Shown: one piece after another, positions 49,632 through 58,506 of the stretch
Position numbering within the stretch: position 1 is the first letter of the stretch
Layout: every line of letters begins with the position of its first letter
From: Sinomonas terrae
Lineage (GTDB): Bacteria; Actinomycetota; Actinomycetes; Actinomycetales; Micrococcaceae
Length of the DNA stretch: 64,000 nt
Direction: 5' to 3'
Assembly (NCBI RefSeq): GCF_022539255.1
Contig: NZ_JAKZBV010000001.1
Coordinates: forward strand, 4,340,001-4,404,000
Translations under genes and position numbers: made by a program
Notes under the pieces: generated by a model
Told to the model about the DNA's origin: nothing
The model's input: the letters and a program-made list of their open reading frames with translations, nothing else
The model's database searches: none

Positions 49632-51041
49632 CTAGGGCCGCCCACTCGATGAACCGTTCCGAGGCAGGGACCGGAAGGCCTCGAGCGCGGCTGCGCGCGA
49701 CTTCTTGAGGTCCACGCACGCCTCCGGGTACTCCGGCGTTCCGAGCTCGGGGATCCAGCGCCGCGTATACGTCCCGTCCGGATCGTGCACCTTCTCCTGG
49801 GTGAGCGGGTTGAAGATCCGGAAGAACGGCGAGGCGTCCGCTCCGCAGCCCGCCGCCCACTGCCAGTTGAACGGATTGGATGCCGGATCGGCGTCGACGA
49901 GCGTGTCCCAGAACCACTGCTCGCCCAGCCTCCAGTCGATGCCGAGGTTCTTCACGAGCAGGCTCGCCGAGACCATGCGAACGCGGTTGTGCATCCATCC
50001 CGTCGCCCAGAGCTCGCGCTGGCCTGCGTCCACGAGGGGCAAGCCAGTCGTCCCGCGCCGCCAGCGCGCCAGGAGCGCGGCTTGCTCCCCGCCGTCGCCC
50101 ATCGACCCGCCGTCGCCCGCCGACCACCACGGGTACGCGTCGAATTCCCGCCGCAGGTTGACGGTCGCAAGATCCGGATGGTGGTAGAGCTGGTGCCAAG
50201 CGAACTCACGCCAGCCCAGCTCCGACGCGAAGGCTGCGCTGCCCTCGGGAGCCTCGCGGCGCCGTCGTCCGATCGCGTGCCACACCTCGAACGGGCTCAC
50301 ATGGCCCCAGCGCAGATACGGCGAGAGGCGGCTCGTCCCGGCCAGTCCCGGCCGCTCGCGGTCCTCCGAGTAGTCGGTCAGGGCGGCGTCCGCGAACTCC
50401 TCGAGCAGCTCATGCGCGGCGTGCGGCCCCGGGGTCCACGCCTCGGTGAGGGGGCCAGACCAGTCAGGGTCCCCGGGGAGAAGGCCCCACTGCTCGAGAC
50501 TGTCTCCCCGGGGAGTCTCCTCCGGCGCCCGCTGCCCCTCGGGAGCGGGCAGGGGGTGACGGAATTCGCGGGAGCTGAGCTCCTTCCAGAATGGCGTGAA
50601 GACTTTGTAGGGTCCACCTTGGCGCGTGGTGAGTTCCCACGGCTCGTGCAGGAGCGAGGCCTGATGGCTCTCGGCCCGCCGTCCCGAAGAGCGGGCAATC
50701 TGCTTCACTGCCGCGTCGGCGCGCCGCTCCCCTGCCCCGTAGCGGCGGTTCCAGAAGAGTCCCCCGGCCCCGGCTTCCGCTGCGACGGCGGGGACGACGG
50801 CGGCCGCGGGCCCGCGTCGCAAGACCAGCGGCACGCCGATCCGGCCGAGCTCCTCCCGGAGGGCCACGAGCGCGTAGTGGAGCCACCAGCGGGCGGCTCC
50901 GCCCAGCGGACGGATGCCCGGGGACTCCTCGTCGAGCACGTAGAGCGCGAACGTGGGCCCGGCGTCCATCGCGGCATGGAGCGCCGGGTTGTCGGCGGTC
51001 CGCAGGTCGTCGCGGAACCAGACCACGGAAGGTGAGCTCAT
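49632..51041 (-). CDS. phr: Deoxyribodipyrimidine photolyase
   Basis: A 469-residue class I CPD photolyase/cryptochrome-family enzyme. The N-terminal photolyase domain starts VVWFRDDLRTADNPALHAA; the FAD-binding C-terminal half has RWGHVSPFEVWHAIG, ELGWREFAWHQLYHHPDL, WATGWMHNRVRMVSASLLVKN and ASNPFNWQWAAGCGADA. It uses blue light to split cyclobutane pyrimidine dimers. ATG 51041 overlaps the crtEb stop by four bases, so a DNA photorepair enzyme is co-transcribed with pigment genes, a common light-protection pairing. Confidence 0.95.
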   Translation of the reverse strand: MSSPSVVWFRDDLRTADNPALHAAMDAGPTFALYVLDEESPGIRPLGGAARWWLHYALVALREELGRIGVPLVLRRGPAAAVVPAVAAEAGAGGLFWNRRYGAGERRADAAVKQIARSSGRRAESHQASLLHEPWELTTRQGGPYKVFTPFWKELSSREFRHPLPAPEGQRAPEETPRGDSLEQWGLLPGDPDWSGPLTEAWTPGPHAAHELLEEFADAALTDYSEDRERPGLAGTSRLSPYLRWGHVSPFEVWHAIGRRRREAPEGSAAFASELGWREFAWHQLYHHPDLATVNLRREFDAYPWWSAGDGGSMGDGGEQAALLARWRRGTTGLPLVDAGQRELWATGWMHNRVRMVSASLLVKNLGIDWRLGEQWFWDTLVDADPASNPFNWQWAAGCGADASPFFRIFNPLTQEKVHDPDGTYTRRWIPELGTPEYPEACVDLKKSRAAALEAFRSLPRNGSSSGRP

Positions 51042-51928
51042 AGGCCCAGCCCGATCGCGATGAGGACGAGAGTCACGAGGAATCCTGTCAGGTAGTTGAG
51101 CCAGAGGAAGCGGCGCCATCCAGCACGAGCGCGGCCGGATTCCGCGTCACTCACCTTCAGGAACGGAGCCGCGTTCGCGGCGTAGGGGAGCACAAGCAGG
51201 CCGGCCCATCTGCCCAGCCCTTCCGAGCCGAGCAGCAGAAGCGCGCCTGCCGCAAGGTAGCAGACGACGGCGAAACGCACCGTCGCGCGGGCGCCGAACA
51301 GGGTCGCGACCGAGGCGATGCGGGCCTCGCGGTCGGGAACGATGTCCTGCACCGCGCCAAAGGCATGGCTCGCAACGCCCCACGCGAAGAACGCACCGAG
51401 GGCCGCGAGCACGCCGGACGAGGGCCGGGCCCCCGCGAGGGCGAGCCCGTATACGGCGGGCGAGACGAAGTGCGTACTCGACGTGAGCGAATCCAGGACC
51501 GGCCGCTCCTTGAACCGGAGCACGGGCACGCTGTAGGCGGCGACGGCGAAGAGCGAGAGCGCGAGCGCCGCCCAACTGCCCGGCGACCCGCCGAGCACCA
51601 GCAGAGCAACGAACGGCACGCACGATCCCCACACGAGCCAGAGCGTGGCGAGGTGCAGCGACGGGTCGAGCACGCCGCCCTCGGCGCCGCCCTTGCGGGG
51701 GTTCCGGAGATCTGACTCGTAGTCGAAGACGTCGTTGGTGCCGTACATCGCCGCGTTGTACGGTACGAGGAAGAACACCGTCCCCACGAGCAGGCGCCAG
51801 TCGAGGCTCCGGCTCGAGAGGAAGTAGGCGGCCGCGAAGGGATACGCCGTGTTGACCCACGAGAGCGGGCGGGACGAGACCACGACGGCGGCGATCAGGC
51901 CGCGCGGTGCGGGCAGGGCGAGAGTCAT
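51038..51928 (-). CDS. crtEb: UbiA-family lycopene elongase
   Basis: A 296-residue, about eight-span prenyltransferase. Prenyl-diphosphate-binding aspartates lie in YNAAMYGTNDVFDYESDLRNPRKGG and AFGAVQDIVPDREARI. CrtEb adds C5 units to lycopene, giving flavuxanthin-type C50 precursors. ATG 51928 follows AAAGGAGGT. Order crtI-Ye-Yf-Eb matches the decaprenoxanthin locus of Corynebacterium. Confidence 0.93.
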   Translation of the reverse strand: MTLALPAPRGLIAAVVVSSRPLSWVNTAYPFAAAYFLSSRSLDWRLLVGTVFFLVPYNAAMYGTNDVFDYESDLRNPRKGGAEGGVLDPSLHLATLWLVWGSCVPFVALLVLGGSPGSWAALALSLFAVAAYSVPVLRFKERPVLDSLTSSTHFVSPAVYGLALAGARPSSGVLAALGAFFAWGVASHAFGAVQDIVPDREARIASVATLFGARATVRFAVVCYLAAGALLLLGSEGLGRWAGLLVLPYAANAAPFLKVSDAESGRARAGWRRFLWLNYLTGFLVTLVLIAIGLGL

Positions 51929-52266
51929 CCGACCTCCTTTCTGAGCCAGCGCCAGAGCGCCGGGAGCACGACGGCGGCCGCGAGCGGGTACGCGAAATCC
52001 TCGATCGGCGCGAGACCGACGAGGACCCCGCTGAACGTCCCAGACCGATAGCCGAAGAGTCCGACGGCGATCATGACGCTGTCGAAGACCGCCGTGAGCA
52101 CCATGAGGGCGGCGCCGGCGGCGAGCAGGGGGCGCCAGAAGGGTCTGCGCCGGAGGGGGTGGGTCGCCTGGAGTTTCTGTACCCGAAACTTCCCGGCCCT
52201 GAGCATCGCGGCGAGCGCGAGCAACGCGAGCGCGAGGAAGACGACGTCGACGAGAGGGTACGTCAC
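51925..52266 (-). CDS. crtYf: C50 carotenoid epsilon-cyclase subunit (CrtYf-like)
   Basis: A 113-residue, three-span heterodimeric lycopene-cyclase-domain protein: YPLVDVVFLALALLALAAMLRAG, the GVLVGLAPIEDFAYPLAAAVVLPALWRWL segment has the P-E-D/E-F motif typical of these cyclases. GTG 52266 overlaps crtYe by four bases; the stop overlaps crtEb. Confidence 0.88.
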   Translation of the reverse strand: MTYPLVDVVFLALALLALAAMLRAGKFRVQKLQATHPLRRRPFWRPLLAAGAALMVLTAVFDSVMIAVGLFGYRSGTFSGVLVGLAPIEDFAYPLAAAVVLPALWRWLRKEVG

Positions 52267-52580
52267 GAGCCCCGCCTTCCCGGCAGGACGCGCTCGGCCC
52301 CCGTGAACAGCAGCATGGTCGCGTAGCAGAAGAACGCGAGGAAGAAGGGTTCCTCGAGGGGGAGTTCGGGCGCGAGCATGACGCCGGTCGCGAGGGGCGA
52401 GGGAGCGTGCTCGAAGACGCCCGCGGCGATTCCGGCAGCGTCCCACGCGAGGAAGAAGACGACACCGGCCGCGAGCACGAGGGCGCCCGCGCGTGGGGCG
52501 CGCCAGAGGAAGAGTCGGAAGCGGCGGTCGAGGACGGCAAGGCAGGCGGCCCCGACCAGCAGGCAGCTCAGGTAGGCCAT
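52263..52580 (-). CDS. crtYe: C50 carotenoid epsilon-cyclase subunit (CrtYe-like)
   Basis: A 105-residue, three-span cyclase subunit. LAPELPLEEPFFLAFFCYATMLLF has the PLEEP-type motif shared by CrtYc/Ye/Yg. With CrtYf it cyclises the C50 acyclic precursor to decaprenoxanthin-type rings; beta or gamma rings (sarcinaxanthin) cannot be excluded by sequence. ATG 52580 overlaps crtI by 13 bases and follows GGAGGT. Confidence 0.88.
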   Translation of the reverse strand: MAYLSCLLVGAACLAVLDRRFRLFLWRAPRAGALVLAAGVVFFLAWDAAGIAAGVFEHAPSPLATGVMLAPELPLEEPFFLAFFCYATMLLFTGAERVLPGRRGS

Positions 52581-54184
52581 GGCACCTCCAGCGACTTGGC
52601 CTCCACGAGACCCGCAGGCCCCGGCAGGCGGTCTCCCCGGACCCGCTTCAGGACGAGCTCGGCACTGATGAGGCACATCGGGACGCCGATCCCGGGCCGC
52701 ACGGACGCACCGGCATAGAGCAGCCCCGAGACGGTCCGGCTCGCGTTTGCCGGCCGGAACATCGCGCTCTGCCCGAGGGTGTGGGCGAGTCCGAGGGCGC
52801 CGCCGCGCCAGGCGTTGAAATCGGCCGCGAAGTCTGCAGGGCCAATGGTCCGCCGAACCACCACGCGACGAGCGAGGTCGGGAATGCGGGCCCACTCGGA
52901 CACTTGTCGGATCGCGGCGTCCCCGACGGCCTCCACGGCTGGGGAGCCGGAACCGTCCACGCCCCCGCGCCCCCACTCGGGCTTCGCGGGCGCGGGCACG
53001 AGGACGAACAGGCTCTCGTCTCCGGCCGGGGCCGCGTGCGGATCGGTTGCGCTCGTCCGCGACACGTAGAGCGAGGTCGCCTCCGCGAGGTGCAGGCCGG
53101 CGGTGATGCGGCGGAAGTTGTCCCGCCAGTCCCTCACGAAGAACAGGTTGTGATGGGCAAGCTCAGGCAGCCGGCCGCGGATGCCGAGGCACGCGAGGAC
53201 CGCGGCCGGCCCGGGGTCGCGGCGCGACCACGCCTCCTCCGAGTGCGAGCGGAGAGCGGCCGGAAGGAGCTCAGTCTCGAGGTGGTGGAGGTCGGCCGCC
53301 CCCACCACGACGTCAGCGTCCAGACGACGCCCGCGCCCGCCGTCGTCCGTCCATTCGACGCCCGCGACCCGGACTCCGCCCGCAAACTCCCCCGTGACGA
53401 TCCGCCGGGCCCGCGCCCCGAGGCAGACGTCGACGCCGGCCCCGCGCGCGAGCCGCTCCATCGCGTCCACGAGCGCCGCAAAGCCGCCCCTTGGATACAG
53501 GACGCCTTGCCCGAGGTCGAGGTGGCTCATGAGCTGGTACAACGCGGGGGCGCGGAACGGCGTCGTGCCCAGGAAGACCGCGGGATAGCCGAGGATCTGC
53601 CGCTCCCGCGGGTCGCGGAACCGGCGCGCGATGCGTCCGTCGAGCGTCTGGGTGAGGAGAGCGGCGAGCCGGGGCAGCCGGCGGAGGATGTCAGGACTCG
53701 CGAGGCCCCGGAGCGAGGAGAAGTCGTCGTAGAGGAAGCGTTGGGTGGCGACGCGATAGGCGTCCTCCGCCTCGTCGAGATATTGCGCGAGCCGAGCACC
53801 CGAGCCTGGGTCGAGAGACTCGAAGAGTGCGACGGCGCCCTCACGGCTCGCGGGAACGTCCACCGGGCTTGCCTCGCCCTCGAAGAACGTCCGGTACCCC
53901 GGATCCAAGCGCACGAGGTCGAGTTCGGCGGCCGCGCTCGTGCCCATGAGGCGGAACCAGTGGTCGATGACCTCGGGCATGAGGTACCAGGAGGGCCCGG
54001 TATCGAACCGGAAACCTCCCGCCTCCCACCGGCCCGCACGCCCACCGAGGGAATCCTGCTGCTCGAGCAGGTGAACAGCGTGGCCGTCCCTGGCGAGCAG
54101 GGCGGCCGTCGCGAGCCCCGCGATGCCCCCGCCGATGACGACGACGGTGCGCGCCTTCCCGGACCGTCCGGCGGGCCGCGTCAT
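52568..54184 (-). CDS. crtI: Phytoene desaturase
   Basis: A 538-residue FAD-dependent desaturase that converts phytoene to lycopene. N-terminal dinucleotide fold VVVIGGGIAGLATAALLARDG with LGGRAGRWEAGGFRFDTGPSWYLMPEV, and the C-terminal bacterial CrtI signature near LYAGASVRPGIGVPMCLISAELV. ATG 54184 overlaps the crtB stop as ATGA. Confidence 0.95.
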   Translation of the reverse strand: MTRPAGRSGKARTVVVIGGGIAGLATAALLARDGHAVHLLEQQDSLGGRAGRWEAGGFRFDTGPSWYLMPEVIDHWFRLMGTSAAAELDLVRLDPGYRTFFEGEASPVDVPASREGAVALFESLDPGSGARLAQYLDEAEDAYRVATQRFLYDDFSSLRGLASPDILRRLPRLAALLTQTLDGRIARRFRDPRERQILGYPAVFLGTTPFRAPALYQLMSHLDLGQGVLYPRGGFAALVDAMERLARGAGVDVCLGARARRIVTGEFAGGVRVAGVEWTDDGGRGRRLDADVVVGAADLHHLETELLPAALRSHSEEAWSRRDPGPAAVLACLGIRGRLPELAHHNLFFVRDWRDNFRRITAGLHLAEATSLYVSRTSATDPHAAPAGDESLFVLVPAPAKPEWGRGGVDGSGSPAVEAVGDAAIRQVSEWARIPDLARRVVVRRTIGPADFAADFNAWRGGALGLAHTLGQSAMFRPANASRTVSGLLYAGASVRPGIGVPMCLISAELVLKRVRGDRLPGPAGLVEAKSLEVPWPT

Positions 54185-55068
54185 GCCGCCCTCCCCGGCA
54201 CCCTGCCGAGCAGCGCCGCGGCTGCGAGGCGTGCCTTGGTGGCCGTCGGAACGCTCACGCGCGTCGTCGGGAGCAGCTCGGCTGGGCAGGCGTCGATCCG
54301 GTCGGCGAGCTCGGAGAAGATCGCGTGGGCGAGCGCGACGGCTCGCCGCGACGAATCGGGGAGCAGGCGAACCCCGGGAAGCGAGGCCGCAAGATCTGCC
54401 CTCAGGTCCGCGACAAGGGCCGCCTTCTGCAGCTCGTGCAGGTGCCCCGGGTCTACCCCAGGGAAGTACTGGCGTCCCAGCTGCGCGGCGTCCTGGCCGA
54501 GGTCCCGCAGGAAGTTGACCTTCTGGAACGCGGCCCCGAGGCGGCGGGCGGACTCTGCCATGACCGCGCGTTCGGCCGGCGTCGAAGCGGCGTCGGCGAG
54601 GAAGGCGCGCAGGCACATCAGCCCCACGACTTCGGCGGAACCGTAGATGTACTCGCCCAGGGAATCGCCAGAGTGGGCGTGCGGATCGCAGTCGCGCCGC
54701 ATCGAGGCGAAGAACGGTGTGACGAGGTCGCGGCCGATCCCGGCTCGTCTGGCCGTCTGGACGAAGGCGTGGACCACGAGGTTCGTGCTGTAGCCGAGCG
54801 TGAGCGCGGCGTAGGTCTCCCCCTCGAGGGTGTCGAGCTGTTCGAGCACCGCGGGGGCCGCGAGCCCGGCTCCCGTCGCCGCGCCGTCGACCACCTCGTC
54901 CGCAAGGCGGACGAGCGCGTAGATGTTCTCGATCTCCGGCCTCAGCTGCGGGGCGAGGAGCCGGCACGCGAGCCCGAAGGAGGTCGAATAGCGGCGGATG
55001 ACGACGGCGGAGCTCGCCGTCGCGGCGGCCGTGTAGCGGCTGAGCGGGGAGGCAATCGCGTAGGACAT
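54181..55068 (-). CDS. crtB: Phytoene synthase
   Basis: A 295-residue squalene/phytoene synthase: aspartate-rich motifs in IYALVRLADEVVDG and FLRDLGQDAAQLGRQYFP, plus STSFGLACRLL and VGLMCLRAF. Condenses two GGPP to phytoene. ATG 55068 shares one base with the crtE stop (TGATG). Confidence 0.95.
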   Translation of the reverse strand: MSYAIASPLSRYTAAATASSAVVIRRYSTSFGLACRLLAPQLRPEIENIYALVRLADEVVDGAATGAGLAAPAVLEQLDTLEGETYAALTLGYSTNLVVHAFVQTARRAGIGRDLVTPFFASMRRDCDPHAHSGDSLGEYIYGSAEVVGLMCLRAFLADAASTPAERAVMAESARRLGAAFQKVNFLRDLGQDAAQLGRQYFPGVDPGHLHELQKAALVADLRADLAASLPGVRLLPDSSRRAVALAHAIFSELADRIDACPAELLPTTRVSVPTATKARLAAAALLGRVPGRAA

Positions 55069-56117
55069 CAGCTCTCCCGGTGGAGGACGTGGTTGCAGAT
55101 GCGCGTGAGCTCGGAACGGAGGGCCGGGGGCAGGTCTGCCCGCGCGGCCTCGTCGAGGGCCTCCGTGACGAGGGAGTGGGCGAGGTTCAGGGCGTGACCC
55201 CGCGCCCCCGCCTTGTCGAGGATCTCGCGGACGCGTTCGGGCTGCTGGCCGATGAGCGCCTCGTCGCGGGCGAACGCAGTCAGGACCGTGAGCTTTCCCT
55301 CTCGAAGGTCTGAGGTCGTCGGCTTGCCTGTCTGCCGTTCGTCGCCGAAGGTCCCGAGGACGTCGTCGATGACCTGATAGGCGACGCCGATGAGCGTCCC
55401 GACGCGTCCGACGGCGTCGACCTCCTCCCGCGCCGCGCCCGCCAGGATCGCTCCCGCCCGGAGCGGCGCTTCGAAGGAGTAGACGGCGGTTTTCAGGCGC
55501 TCCATTTCGAGGACCTCGTCGACGCTGCCGTCCCCGCTCGACAGGCCGGCGCCCCCCGACAGGAGGACGTCGGCAAGTTCGCCCGCCGCGGCATCGGCGA
55601 TGGCCCGGTGGAAGACTCCGGCGAGGCTGTCGCGGACGGACGCGACCGTCGTCGCCCGCTCGAGCACACGGAGCGACGCGGCGAGGAGCAGGTCCCCGGC
55701 GATGAGCGCGACGGACGCGCCGATGTGCTCGGCCTCGGAAGGCGGCAGGCCGCGGCGGAGGCCGTGTTCCCGGTAGATGCCGGCGACGTTGGGGCGGCCT
55801 CGGCGCACGAAGTCGCGGTCGATGACGTCGTCGTGCAGGAGAAGCGCCGCATGCAGGAACTCGAAGGCGGCGCCCACGGCGGCGCAGGCCTCGGCGGAGT
55901 CGCCTCCGAATGACGTGTAGGCGACGCAGGCCAGCTGAGGCCGGACCCGCTTCCCGCCATCGAGTGACCGGGCAACGTGGAACCACAGCTCCTGGGCACG
56001 GCCCCTGGGCGCCGCCGCCCGCTCGGAGGCGCAGAATTCCGCGAGCAACTCCTCGACGCGCGGCGCCACGCTTGCCCACCTCGGCTTCGCAGCTGTCTGG
56101 GTGGCTGTTGCGATCAT
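55068..56117 (-). CDS. crtE: Geranylgeranyl diphosphate synthase
   Basis: A 349-residue trans-prenyltransferase: GKRVRPQLACVAY, first aspartate-rich motif LLHDDVIDRDFVRRGRPN, and second YQVIDDVLGTFGDERQTGKPTTSDLREGKLT. Makes GGPP from IPP and DMAPP/FPP. First gene of the carotenoid operon; ATG 56117 follows AAGGAGG. Its promoter is in the AT-rich region with the palindrome. Confidence 0.95.
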   Translation of the reverse strand: MIATATQTAAKPRWASVAPRVEELLAEFCASERAAAPRGRAQELWFHVARSLDGGKRVRPQLACVAYTSFGGDSAEACAAVGAAFEFLHAALLLHDDVIDRDFVRRGRPNVAGIYREHGLRRGLPPSEAEHIGASVALIAGDLLLAASLRVLERATTVASVRDSLAGVFHRAIADAAAGELADVLLSGGAGLSSGDGSVDEVLEMERLKTAVYSFEAPLRAGAILAGAAREEVDAVGRVGTLIGVAYQVIDDVLGTFGDERQTGKPTTSDLREGKLTVLTAFARDEALIGQQPERVREILDKAGARGHALNLAHSLVTEALDEAARADLPPALRSELTRICNHVLHRES

Positions 56118-56130
56118 CGTCGCCTCCTTG

Positions 56131-56168
56131 ATATCTCGATAATCGAGAAATATGATGATCGAGAAATC
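56131..56168. promoter_or_regulatory. Palindromic operator between crtE and tspO
   Basis: TCTCGAT-A-ATCGAGA (56134-56148), extended by AT pairs to 56131-56151, followed by a second ATCGAGAAATC half-like site at 56158-56168. It is the only AT-rich patch in the locus and sits between the divergent crtE (56117) and tspO (56192) starts, where a MarR-family regulator would act on both. Confidence 0.8.
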
Positions 56169-56191
56169 TAGGCCTGTCTAGAGGGGACAGC

Positions 56192-57025
56192 GTGAAAGCC
56201 CAAGAGACCCACCCGCACTCGGCCGTGCTCCCGGCCGTGCTGACCGCCGCTTCGGCTGGCGTCGCCCTTGTGCTGGCCGCCGTCGGGAGCGGCGCCTTCG
56301 GCGGAACCCCCGTCAACGACGCCGCTGGAGGCTACTTCTCAAGCACCGCGACGCCCGTTGCGCCCGGCGTTCCCGCCTTCTCGATCTGGAGCGTCATCTA
56401 CGCGGGCCTCCTCGCCTATGGCGTGTGGCAACTGCTGCCCGCCGCGCGCATCAGCCGGCGTCAGGCCTCGATCCGCCCCTGGGCCGCCGCATCCATGCTC
56501 CTGAACGCGGCATGGCTCTGGGTGGTCCAGCTCGGCTCGGTCCCCGCTAGTCTCGGAGTCATGGTGGCTCTCCTGGCCGTCCTGTGCCGGATCTTCGAGG
56601 TCGCACGGGCGCACGCCCCGGAGTCGAGAACCGAGGCTATCGTGAGCGACGGAACGTTCGGCCTGTACCTCGGGTGGATCTGCGTGGCCACGATCGCGAA
56701 CGTGGCCGCCGTCCTCGCGTGGGCGGGTCTCGTGCTGCCCGCCGAGCCGACGTCCGTCGTCGTCCTCTGCCTCGGCGCGCTCGTCGGGATAGCGCTGGCC
56801 TTCCGGGGCGCGTGGGCCGCGCTCCTGGCGATCGCGTGGGGCCTCGCGTGGATCGCCGTCGCGCGCGCCGCCGGCCCGCTCGTCCTTCCCGCGACCGCGC
56901 TCACGGCCGGGACCGCTGCGGTGGCCGTGCTCGCGGCGGGGCTGCTCCTCGCCGGCCGCGGCAAGATGAGGATGCGCAGGATGAGAATGCGCAGGATGAG
57001 AATGCGCAGAATGGAGCACGCATGA
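56192..57025 (+). CDS. TspO/MBR-like (tryptophan-rich sensory) membrane protein
   Basis: A 277-residue polytopic protein distantly like TspO: VPAFSIWSVIYAGLLAYGVWQLLP, ASMLLNAAWLWVVQLG and GTFGLYLGWICVATIANVAAVL. It is longer than TspO (about 160) with seven or so spans. Bacterial TspO can repress pigment synthesis; here its divergence from crtE suggests a link to carotenoids (inference). The C-terminus is a Arg/Met repeat (KMRMRRM...) produced by a 15-bp DNA repeat. GTG 56192 follows AGGGGAC. Confidence 0.82.
   Translation: MKAQETHPHSAVLPAVLTAASAGVALVLAAVGSGAFGGTPVNDAAGGYFSSTATPVAPGVPAFSIWSVIYAGLLAYGVWQLLPAARISRRQASIRPWAAASMLLNAAWLWVVQLGSVPASLGVMVALLAVLCRIFEVARAHAPESRTEAIVSDGTFGLYLGWICVATIANVAAVLAWAGLVLPAEPTSVVVLCLGALVGIALAFRGAWAALLAIAWGLAWIAVARAAGPLVLPATALTAGTAAVAVLAAGLLLAGRGKMRMRRMRMRRMRMRRMEHA
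56963..57015 (+). repeat. 15-bp in-frame tandem repeat at tspO 3' end
   Basis: AGGATGAGAATGCGC at 56978-56992 and 56993-57007, a variant copy at 56963-56977 and a partial after 57007. It encodes (R/K)MRMR units just before the stop. Confidence 0.85.
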
Positions 57026-58506
57026 GCCGCCTCATTGCCGTCACCGGCGCCACCGGCTACATCGGCGGCCGCCTCGTTCCGCGCCTCCTCGAGGCGGGCC
57101 ACCGGATCCGCGTTTTGGCCCGCAACCCGAAGAAGCTGCGCGACGTCCCCTGGGGGGACGAGGTCGACGTCGTCGAAGGGAGCCTCGAAGACCGCGGCGC
57201 CGTCGAGGCGCTGTGCGAGGGGGCCGACGTCGTCTACTACCTGGTGCACTCCATGGGCGCGAACAGCGGCGCCAAGGGAAGCGGCGACTTCGCCCGGACC
57301 GAGCAGGCCGGGGCCAAGGCCCTCGCGCGCGCCGCCGCGAAGGCCGGGGTCTCGCGCCTCGTGTACCTGAGCGGCCTCAACCCGGGCGAGCGGCTGAGCC
57401 GACACCTGCAGTCCCGGTCCGAGGTGGGGCGCATCCTCCTCGAATCGGGGGTGCCGACCGTGGTCCTCCAGGCCGGGCTCGTGATCGGCTCCGGCTCGGC
57501 CAGCTTCGAAATGGTGCGGCATCTCACCGACGTCCTCCCCGTCATGCCAGCGCCGCGCTGGGTCCTCAACCGCGTCCAGCCCATCGCGGTCCGCGACGCT
57601 CTGTACTACCTCGAGAAGGCTGCCGAGCTCCCGGAGGACGTGAACCGGACCTTCGACATCGGCGGCCCGGATGTCCTCACGTACGCGGACATGATGCGGG
57701 GCTACGCGCGCGTGGCCGGGATCCGCGCGCCGCTCATTCTGCCGCTGCCCGTCCTCACCCCGTGGCTCGCTGCGCAGTGGGTCAACCTCGTGACCCCCAT
57801 CCCGAGGGCCCTCGCGATCCCGCTCATCGAGTCGCTCCAGAACGACTGCGTCGTGCGCGATGCGGGCATCAGCGAGCACATCCCGGAGCCCGAGAGCGGG
57901 CTGACGGGCTACAAACGGGCGGTCGAGCTCGCGCTCGCGAAGATCAAGCGCGGCGAGGTCGAGACGACGTGGGCCGGCTCGACGGCGGTCGAGGCACCCT
58001 CCGACCCCCTCCCGAGCGACCCCGAATGGGCCGGGAGCACAGTCTTCAAGGACACCCGGACGCACTACACGTCCGCACCCCCGGAGCGACTGTGGGAGGT
58101 CATCGAAAGCATCGGCGGGGAGAACGGCTGGTACTCGTTCCCCCTCGCGTGGGCCGTGCGGGGTCGGATGGACAAGCTCGCGGGCGGCGTGGGCCTGCGG
58201 CGGGGGCGGCGCGACCCGCGGCGGCTCCAGCTCGGCGACGCGCTCGACTGGTGGCGCGTCGAGGCCCTCGATCGCGGGCGCCTGCTCCGGCTGCGGGCCG
58301 AGATGCGCGTACCGGGGCGGGCCTGGCTCGAGATGACGGTCTCGCCGCGCGGCTCGGGAAGCCTGTACTTCCAGCGCGCCGTCTTCCTGCCGAAAGGCCT
58401 CGCGGGGCGGCTCTACTGGGCCTCGATCGTCCCGTTCCACGACATCGTTTTCAAGGGCATGGCCGAGCGGATCACCGCGGCCGCAGAGAGCAGGGGGCTG
58501 GCATGA
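57022..58506 (+). CDS. SDR-family NAD(P)-binding oxidoreductase with DUF2867
   Basis: A 494-residue protein. Residues 1-300 are an atypical short-chain dehydrogenase (IAVTGATGYIGGRLVPRLLEAG, VYYLVHSMG, LVYLSGLNPGERLSRHLQSR), and residues 340-494 match DUF2867 (WYSFPLAWAVRGRMDKLAGGVGLRRGRRDP). Such proteins recur in actinobacterial carotenoid loci; the reaction is unknown. ATG 57022 overlaps tspO by four bases; the stop overlaps idi. Confidence 0.88.
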   Translation: MSRLIAVTGATGYIGGRLVPRLLEAGHRIRVLARNPKKLRDVPWGDEVDVVEGSLEDRGAVEALCEGADVVYYLVHSMGANSGAKGSGDFARTEQAGAKALARAAAKAGVSRLVYLSGLNPGERLSRHLQSRSEVGRILLESGVPTVVLQAGLVIGSGSASFEMVRHLTDVLPVMPAPRWVLNRVQPIAVRDALYYLEKAAELPEDVNRTFDIGGPDVLTYADMMRGYARVAGIRAPLILPLPVLTPWLAAQWVNLVTPIPRALAIPLIESLQNDCVVRDAGISEHIPEPESGLTGYKRAVELALAKIKRGEVETTWAGSTAVEAPSDPLPSDPEWAGSTVFKDTRTHYTSAPPERLWEVIESIGGENGWYSFPLAWAVRGRMDKLAGGVGLRRGRRDPRRLQLGDALDWWRVEALDRGRLLRLRAEMRVPGRAWLEMTVSPRGSGSLYFQRAVFLPKGLAGRLYWASIVPFHDIVFKGMAERITAAAESRGLA

